This document shows positions 57,690 to 64,000 of a stretch of 64,000 nt of DNA, piece by piece (within the stretch, counting starts at the first letter, position 1; each line of letters starts with the position of its first letter). Source of the stretch: Carettochelys insculpta (lineage: Eukaryota > Chordata > Testudines > Carettochelyidae); contig NC_134160.1 of NCBI RefSeq assembly GCF_033958435.1, positions 10,527,001 to 10,591,000 on the forward strand, in the 5' to 3' direction. The translations under genes were made by a program, and so were the position numbers. The notes below the pieces were generated by a model. It saw only the letters and a list, made by a program, of their open reading frames with translations, searched no databases and was not told the origin of the DNA.

Positions 57690-58480
57690 GTGTGTGCGAC
57701 CTGCCTGGCTGTGCCCGATTCTCTGTCCCCGGTGTGCGTGTGGACCTGCCAGGCTGTGCCACGCTGTGTGTGTGGTGTGTGCGGAGCTGGGGTGCGTGCG
57801 GCCCCGCTGCGCCCTGGCGCGGGGGGGCGGGTGTGCCGCGGGGGGGGCTGCCTGCCCCTTGCCCGTGGCGGGAGGCCCGGCCCCGCGTGGGGGTGCACCC
57901 CGCAGCCCACGCGAGCCGCTCTCCTCCGCCCGGCGCGGCGGGCCCAGGGGGCGGCGAGTCCCGGACCGGCAGGGGGCCGAGCCGGCGCGGGCTGGGAGGA
58001 GGGAGGCGGGTCGAGCCGCGGGCGAGTCCCTCCCCGCCGGCCCCGCCCGCCGCCTTTGAATGGCGCTCAGCCCATTGTGCGCTCCGGGCTGGCAAGGGGA
58101 GCGCGCTCCTGCGCTGCGCTGCGCTGCGCGGCGGGCGAGCGGTGAGTGCCCGCGGGTGGCCCCGGTCCCGGTCCCAGTCCCGGCCCCGGGCTCCCGGCTG
58201 CACCCCCTCCCCATCCCCACGCCCAACTTCTGCGGCCGGACAGCGCGGGGCGCGGATCGGGCCCCGCTGGGGGGATCCGGAGAGGGGGCGACACGCCCCG
58301 AAACGCTGGGGAGGAAGGGGCGGGGTGCGCGGCGGACGGGCGGGAGCTGGGCTGCAGGGGGCACCGGGGCTAGCGGCCCCTGGCGGGCGCAAGGAGGCAG
58401 AAGGCAGGTGGAGGGGGACCCCGAGGAGAGGGGAGGGGAGAGAGCAAAGGGGGTGCATCGGGGCGCTGTTTAAGTGGCCG
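57690..58480 (+). promoter_or_regulatory. CpG island and promoter of the LRR gene
   Basis: Dense CpG and GC-box sequence between about 57,690 and 58,480. A consensus splice donor (GAGCG|GTGAGT) after 58,140 suggests a non-coding first exon ending there. The 270-295-codon frames on both strands reflect composition. Confidence 0.75.
58060..58140 (+). other. Putative non-coding first exon of the LRR gene (start not defined)
   Basis: Only the 3' boundary is supported, by the GTGAGT donor at 58,141 and the matching acceptor CTCTGCAG ending at 58,637. The transcription start cannot be read from sequence. Confidence 0.5.
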
Positions 58481-58664
58481 CGGGCCAGTGCCCAGGTCGG
58501 GGTGCCAGGCTGACGTGCCCCTATGGGGGTGCCCAGACCCTGGGCAGAGCCGGCTCTCCATCGCTGTTAGCAGCTCCTGGGGTGCATTGCTTTGGTCTAG
58601 CATCATGCCAGACTCTGCTGACCCTCTTCCTCTGCAGGCGGAAGCTGAGCCTGGCGTATTGGAA

Positions 58665-58948
58665 ATGTCCCTCCAGGAGCTGCCCCCGGCCAGTCTGGGC
58701 TCCTGGGGGCTCCTGCTCCTGAGTCTTCTCCTGGCCCCGCTCGCCAGCCAAGCCTGCCCGGTCCCCTGCGAGTGTTCGGAACCTGCCCAGACTGTCAAGT
58801 GCGTCCTGAAGGAGCTGAGCTCTGTTCCGGCTGAGATCCCCCAGTACACCCGCAACCTCTTCATCACCGGCAACCAGATCGCTCGCATCAGCAGCCAGGA
58901 CTTCCAGGGGCTGCCCAACCTGGTCACCCTCTCCCTGGCCAGTAACAG
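58665..58948 (+). CDS. Leucine-rich-repeat protein, first coding exon (gene continues past window)
   Basis: The exon starts at 58,638 after CCTCTTCCTCTGCAG. The first ATG inside it is 58,665 (GGAAATGT, G at -3), and it ends at 58,948 before GTAATG, in phase 2. It encodes 94 residues. The first part is a signal peptide with a Leu-rich core (WGLLLLSLLLAPLASQA). A cysteine cap of LRRNT type follows (C-P-V-P-C-E-C then C about ten residues on). The first LRR has NLFITGNQIARI, LPNLVTLSLASNR. A phase-2 intron directly after LxLxxN is typical of LRR genes built from one repeat per exon. The protein is therefore secreted or an extracellular type I membrane protein. I do not recognise the family member. 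An upstream in-frame ATG at 58,605 would require no splice and is less likely. Confidence 0.82.
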
Positions 58949-59609
58949 GTAATGCCCCAACTGGCCGGGAGGCTGGGGTGGGTTTCAGAGATGATGCTTG
59001 GGATGGAGAATGATTCTCTCTCCTCCCTACGGGGAAATACACTTTTCTACACTGCACACCACTGACCTGTGGAACTCACTGCCACATGATGCTTCTGTGG
59101 CCAAAAGCTGAGCAGCAGTCCAGAAAGGGTGAGATGCTTATAATCAGTAATGAACATCCCCATAGCCATCTTGTGTAGGGATTCACCAGTTTATTTCAGA
59201 AGGGATCTAACGCTCACGCTTCAGGGCACCGCTCAGCTGCACACTGGTGAGGGTTAGGAAGAAGCTTCCCCTGTGGGTGTGGTGTTCCGGGTTGACCATT
59301 GTGTGGCTTCTCACGCCTGCTCTGAAGCATCACTCAGAGACGGCACAGACTGAGCCTGGATCTAGCACAGTAATGTCAGTGCCTGCAACCCATTTGCAGA
59401 TGGCCATAGCCATGGCCATCACTTCCTGGCCCCATACACCCCTGCTAGCACTTGTTTATACAGTAAAAACATGTGTGCGCCTGCGTACACTCCCACCCAG
59501 CATCCATGTGCCTCCACTGGGAAATTTGCATGTGCCTTAGAGTTCTCTCTGGTTCCGCTGCAGTCAGAGCCCTTTGGTCTCTTGCATTAACCCAGGGAAC
59601 TGACTGCTG

Positions 59610-59912
59610 AGCGTCTGGACCGGATGGAGAGAAACTGTTCTCAGTGGTGACAGATGGCAGAACAAGGAGCAATGGTCTGAAGTTACAGAGGGAGAGGAGT
59701 AGGTTGGATATTGGGAAAAACTACTTCCCCAGGAGGGAGGTGAAGCACTGGAATGTGTTGCCTAGAGAGGTGGTGGTCTAGCGCTAGACGTTTTTAAGTC
59801 CCAGCTCGACAAGGTCCTGGCTGGGACGTCTTTGTTGGGGTTGGTCCTGCTTTGGGCAAGGGGCTGGACTAGGTGGCCTCCTGAGGTCCCTTCCAGCCCT
59901 GGGATTCTATGA
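59610..59912 (+). mobile_element. CR1 LINE 3'-end fragment
   Basis: It starts within 'ggatggagagaaactgttct' and runs through 'ggttggatattgggaaaaac' and 'ggtgaagcactggaatgtgt' to 'ccagccctgggattctatga'. It retains only the last 300 bp of CR1. Confidence 0.9.
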
Positions 59913-60184
59913 ATAGAGAATCAATTGCGCATTACAAAGACACCTTCTCCGCCTTTGATATCTGTAGCCATCCCAGCCAAGCCACTTAATAGACTCTCCC
60001 AGTATTTTTCGCCCCCTTCTGTACTGTGTAGCCAATCTGTCAATTTTCATTTTTTGTTTGTGTCTCTCCCCAGCCCAAGTGTGACTTCCCCCAGCCCCTC
60101 CAGCTCTCGAGTGTGAGGTTTAAGCTGGGGGAGTGGAGGGGAGAGCAGTTTGGGGGTTTTTTCCCCCACCACAACTCAGATCAA

Positions 60185-60625
60185 CTATAATGATAAAATA
60201 ATAATTAACTGCAATAAACATCCTCATCATCACCATCAATAACCGTGGGCTCAGCACCCGTTGGTGTCTGATGCCTCTCTCACTATTTCCTTCCATATTT
60301 CCCTGTCCAGTGCAGAGCAGCTTAGTTTCTGTAGACTAGCTCCGCACCAATCTACTATATCATCTATCCATGCTCTGTGGGGTCTGCCTCTCCTATTCGA
60401 ACCCTCCATTATGCCAAATACCAGTGTCTTGATTTTTCATTCGTCGTTCATTCTGCAAATATGTCCAAATACTTGTAGCTCCGTTTTATAACCTTTGGCA
60501 GCAGGTTCTCTTTTGGTTGTATCTTCCTATATAATTCCTCATTGGTGACCTTCTGCATCCATCCTATTCTCAGAATCTTTCTATAACAACTCCTTTCGAA
60601 CGCCTGGTGTTATTTTATTATTATG
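60185..60625 (-). mobile_element. RTE-like LINE C-terminal relic with GAT-type tail
   Basis: Reading the minus strand gives LRIGWMQKVTNEELYRK, then HICRMNDER, then GRPHRAWIDDIVDWCGASLQ and SCSALDREIWKEIVREAS, with frame shifts between. This is the C-terminal pattern of RTE-class reverse transcriptases. The tail beyond it (ATGATGAGGATG, AATAATAAT on that strand) is a simple repeat of the kind that ends RTE elements. Confidence 0.65.
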
Positions 60626-61773
60626 AAGGTATTTTCCCTTTTTCTACGAAATAATTACTATGAATATACGAACATGAGGGAGTGCGATTTTATATTCTTG
60701 CCTCAGGCACAAAATCAGGTAGTTACGGCTCTGCTTCCCCACCTGCCCCCTGTGTTTGAATTGCGTTGGGTCACCAAATCTTCCTGAATTGTCAGAATGG
60801 CTCTTCCCCTGGAAAAGGTTGGGAACTGCTGGCCTAGGCAATCAGCTTCCATCCATGCGTGGAATAAATTTTGTTGTGTGCATTGAGGGCATGTGTGGAT
60901 GTGCACCACCAGTAGAAGTACATGGTGCGAGCTGTGAACGCTCTGCTAATCAGCTAGGCAGCATCTGAGCCCCTCCTGGGTGGTGGCCCAAACTCTCAGC
61001 TTACAAGGAGCTCTGATTTTAGGACAAACAGAGAAGCAATGTTGAGAAATCTTTCCTTTGGTTTTGCTAGGTGCAGGAAGGCAATACAGTAAAGTATCTG
61101 AGAAGCAGGCTGACAAACAGTGGTGGGCAAAACTTTTCTGGGGGGGCTTGGGGAGATCCATGGGGTATGCATGGGAAGCCTGAGTCCCACCTGCGAGGAC
61201 TGATGAGCTCAGTGAAGCTGGAACCGGCTGAATTAAATCTGAACTTGTCCTCACCAGAGTGTGGTGGGAGCTCTTGGCATTGGTGTGCAAAGGGCAGCCT
61301 GGGGGTGCTGCTTTTTAGTGAGCCCTGGCTCGGCACCGGGATGGATTGAAAGGCAGATCATTGGCTCAGCCCTGCTAGGAATAAGTTGGCTTCTGAAGGG
61401 TGCGGTGCTGCCCTAGTGTGGCTTTCCTGCAGGCCTCCACCAGAAAACCTTCTCAGGAAAGTGACTAAATCCAAACATGGAGGAGTGGCCTTCAAACAGT
61501 TCTACTGGGAGCTTGGGTTTCTTGTAGCCCGTTCTTCCCCAAGTGCGGGATCCAGGTCAGGATTTGGGGAAACCGCTTGTGGTGACTAGCAGCACAATCT
61601 GTTAGTCCAGGAGCCAGAGGTAAGCCCAGGACTGTCTGTGCCCAGCAGCCTCACTAAAGAATCCTCTTTCTATCTGTTAACAACTAAGTCCTCTCTCTGC
61701 CATGCTTTGAGGAAAGAAGCAAACTCTAACCGAAGCAGGTAGAAATTTCCTCTGTGAGCGGGTTAGTCTAGAC

Positions 61774-61978
61774 CAGAGGTGGGAAAAGTACCCAAAAAGT
61801 TCCTTGAGTAAAAATGCAGCTGGTTTCACTTCTGGGTACTTGAGTACGATCTAGATGTCACGTGTGTACTTTTACTCAAGTAGTTTTCCAGGCGGACATG
61901 GGTAACTTGTACTTAAGTATACCCCCCGACAGCTGCACTTTTACTCAAGTAACTTTTTGGATACTTTTTCCACCTCTG
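61774..61978. mobile_element. 205-bp hAT-like MITE with 7/8 target duplication
   Basis: The ends CAGAGGTGGGAAAAGTA and TACTTTTTCCACCTCTG are inverted repeats. 'cttgagtaaaaatgcagctg' pairs with 'cagctgcacttttactcaag'. The flanks are GTCTAGAC (61,766-61,773) and GTCTAGAA (61,979-61,986). Confidence 0.85.
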
Positions 61979-62104
61979 GTCTAGAACGGTAGCGCCTTTG
62001 CCCGAGGTAGCTGGTGCCGGCTGCTGTCAGAGACAGCGTACTGGAGTGGCTGGACTGTGGATCTGATTCTGTCTGTCATTCCTAATGCTCTGTACCATGG
62101 GAAA

Positions 62105-62285
62105 GAACAAGAAGTCCTGTGGCACCTGATAGACTAACAGATATTTCGGAGCATAAGCCTTTGTGGGCAAAGACCTGCTTCGTCAGATGCATCTTATGCT
62201 CCAAAATATTTGTTGCTCTGTGAGGTGCCACAGGACTTCTTGTTTTTGAAGATACAGACTAACACGGCTACCTCTCTCATACTTG
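62105..62285. repeat. Inverted-dimer copy of short repeat
   Basis: The forward arm AAGAAGTCCTGTGGCACCTG...GGAGCATAAGCC is mirrored by CTTATGCTCC...GAGGTGCCACAGGACTTCTTG. The tail reads 'gactaacacggctacctctc'. Confidence 0.85.
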
Positions 62286-62591
62286 TACCATGAGAGACAC
62301 TGCAAGTACTTTGCTGGGTCACTTGAGACTCAGGTGTGTCTGTCAGGTCCGGTCCTTAGTGCTGGTTTCTCCGTGTGCTGTGAACATTTGTAGCTGGTGT
62401 TTACGAAGAGGCTGATTGAGTTGTCTCAGCTATGCCACTGGGGGTCTCTCTGGTGGACTTTAAATAGTGCTGGGCTCTGCTCGCATGCTGTGACTTGGCC
62501 ATCTGTGCCAGAGAGCTCATGGATCAAGGTGGGTGGTGTCTGTAGCAGATGGATAAAAGGAGTGAAAATCAGTTACGTTCACTCCCTAGAA

Positions 62592-63134
62592 CAGAGTTTC
62601 CCGATTTTAGCAGGCCACAGAACCCTTCTAAACTCGAAAGAATTTTGCAGAACCACTAGTCACCGCCTTTATATGGAGCTGAAAAAGGAGACCAAAATAA
62701 GTAAGGCTAATCCTAAACAAATGTTAAACAAAGTCATGAGATCAGCATTTGGTTTAATTGGGCATATTTAAATAAAAAGTCCTGTTTAATGCGTACAAAA
62801 GATTCAGTCACCCACGTGACCCACACTCCCTGAGAGTGAGTACGGGCATTTGCCGTGGTATATAACAGGCGAACGCACCACGGACTGACTGCGCGCGTGG
62901 TGCTGAGCAGTAACATCATGGTCCCCACCCTCTGACTAAGCTGGCATTACACAGGGCCCCTTATCCTGGCAAACACAAATGAAAATGGTTCTTGATGAAA
63001 TTTAACAAATGCTTAAATATTAAGTGTTTCTTTTTTAAAATGGTAAATGTTTTAAAAATCATGAAATCGTGGTATTTTCTTGCAGAACTTTATTTTCACT
63101 TTATTTTCTGGGGGATCCCCTGTGGGAAACAGTG
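62592..63134. mobile_element. hAT-like non-autonomous element
   Basis: The ends CAGAGTTTCCC and GGGAAACAGTG are inverted. The interior is AT-rich and non-coding. Flanking octamers match at only 5 of 8 positions, so the insertion is old. Confidence 0.6.
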
Positions 63135-63139
63135 GCCTG

Positions 63140-64000
63140 GAGTGTGAGAAGTGAATGTGGCAATGCACTGACAGCCCTGGAGACCTTGACTTAGCTCTGT
63201 GCAGGCGGCAGCAGTAACTCAGCGACTCTGTCAGCCCCAGTCCGATGAAAGGGTGTTCAGATTGCCTGGGGTCCTTGTCCATCCTAACAGCCATTTGGAC
63301 CCGTGGTCTTGTGAAGGAATTGGGATGAGACCCACTGACTTGTGCCATGCAGGCACCTGAATGCTCTCAGACCAAGCTCGGCTGGATTTGAACAAGCATC
63401 CTAGGCTGGAAGGCTCCTTGGGGTATTACTGGATCCCTGAACCTTGGTAGGAAAGGCTGAAAAAAGGTGGGCAATCAGGCACTGCCAGAGTGGGTCAGAC
63501 TGTGGTCCTCCTAAGCCAGTCTCTTATCCACCAGCAGTTCAGGGGAACCTGCTGGTAACTATCAGAACCACAAGTACAAAGGTCAATTTCTCCCCTCATC
63601 AGACCTCACTCAGGTCTTCCACACACAGCCACCTCCACCAGCCACATTCCAACGCCCCATTCCCTACGGGGTCCCACTAGGCACAGGGCTCGCCGTGATG
63701 ACATGAGAGCGGGGAAGGAGGAGGCTTTCGTGGGTGCTTTACCTCTCATGGCACCTGCCAAATCACTGTCTGGCAGGACCAGCCTCTCACCAGTGCCGTG
63801 TTCCTCTCCTGGACGGCAGAACTATTCTGAGAGCTGTAGCCCACTTCTGCACCTCCACCACCTCCTGTGCATTGTAAGTGCCGGTCACTGGAACCCTGCA
63901 GCCCAGCTGGGTGAAAACACACCCGCCAGGCCTTTCCAGAACAGGCAGGTTTTGGAAGCGCTTAAGGCTGTTTGGTTTGGTTTAGGAAACTCCTCCTGCA
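63140..64000. other. Intronic stretch, nothing recognised
   Basis: No exon or bounded repeat seen up to the window end. Confidence 0.4.

Larger units (their letters stand above)
58949..64000 (+). other. Intron of the LRR gene, runs beyond the window
   Basis: After the donor at 58,949 no further LRR exon is found to the window end, so the intron is at least 5 kb. It contains a CR1 3' end, an RTE-like LINE relic, a hAT MITE, an inverted dimer and another hAT element. Confidence 0.7.

Noticed and set aside
57543..58513. Long overlapping open frames of 270-295 codons on both strands
   Set aside because: They lie in a CpG island, overlap each other on opposite strands, show low-complexity Pro/Arg/Gly composition and have no family motif.
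1..64000. CRISPR arrays, operons, prophage or other prokaryotic systems
   Set aside because: Split genes with GT-AG introns, CpG islands, LINEs and SINEs show vertebrate nuclear DNA. Regularly spaced identical short repeats were not found.

Overview
The window looks like nuclear DNA of a reptile, most likely a turtle. It has widely spaced small exons with GT-AG introns, two CpG islands, many CR1 LINE pieces in both orientations, MIR-type SINEs, and dense short hAT-like and Tc1/mariner-like palindromic elements. Several of these resemble families I associate with turtles and crocodilians. The species call is inference and was not tested.

Layout (all three host genes are on the + strand). Positions 1-7,018 hold the last five coding exons of WDTC1, followed by its 3' UTR. 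The region 7.4-18.5 kb is repeat-rich intergenic DNA. A CpG island at about 18.5-19.7 kb contains the first exon of TMEM222, whose six coding exons end at 33,160. Intron 1 (8.3 kb) is filled largely by antisense CR1 LINE sequence. Adjacent WDTC1 and TMEM222 in the same orientation match human 1p36.11. From 33.2 to 57.6 kb I recognise no host gene; that stretch is mostly mobile elements. A second CpG island (57.7-58.5 kb) drives an unidentified secreted or membrane leucine-rich-repeat gene. Its first coding exon (58,665-58,948) is complete and the rest lies beyond the window.

The outstanding object is a complete, very young Ty3/gypsy-class LTR retrotransposon at 39,446-45,255. It has two 419-bp LTRs differing at a single position by eye, a perfect 5-bp target duplication, an 18-nt tRNA-Leu primer site, a polypurine tract, and one uninterrupted Gag-Pol frame of 1,591 codons from the first ATG. 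Its domain order is unusual: integrase lies before reverse transcriptase/RNase H, as in Ty1/copia and in the deuterostome Gmr1-like lineage. Its Gag has a SAP-like N-terminus and a capsid region resembling the SCAN domain.

A second theme is foldback DNA. There are several inverted-dimer copies of a short repeat, a 434-bp near-perfect palindrome, and hAT-like elements with recognisable 8-bp target duplications, one of them nested inside another.
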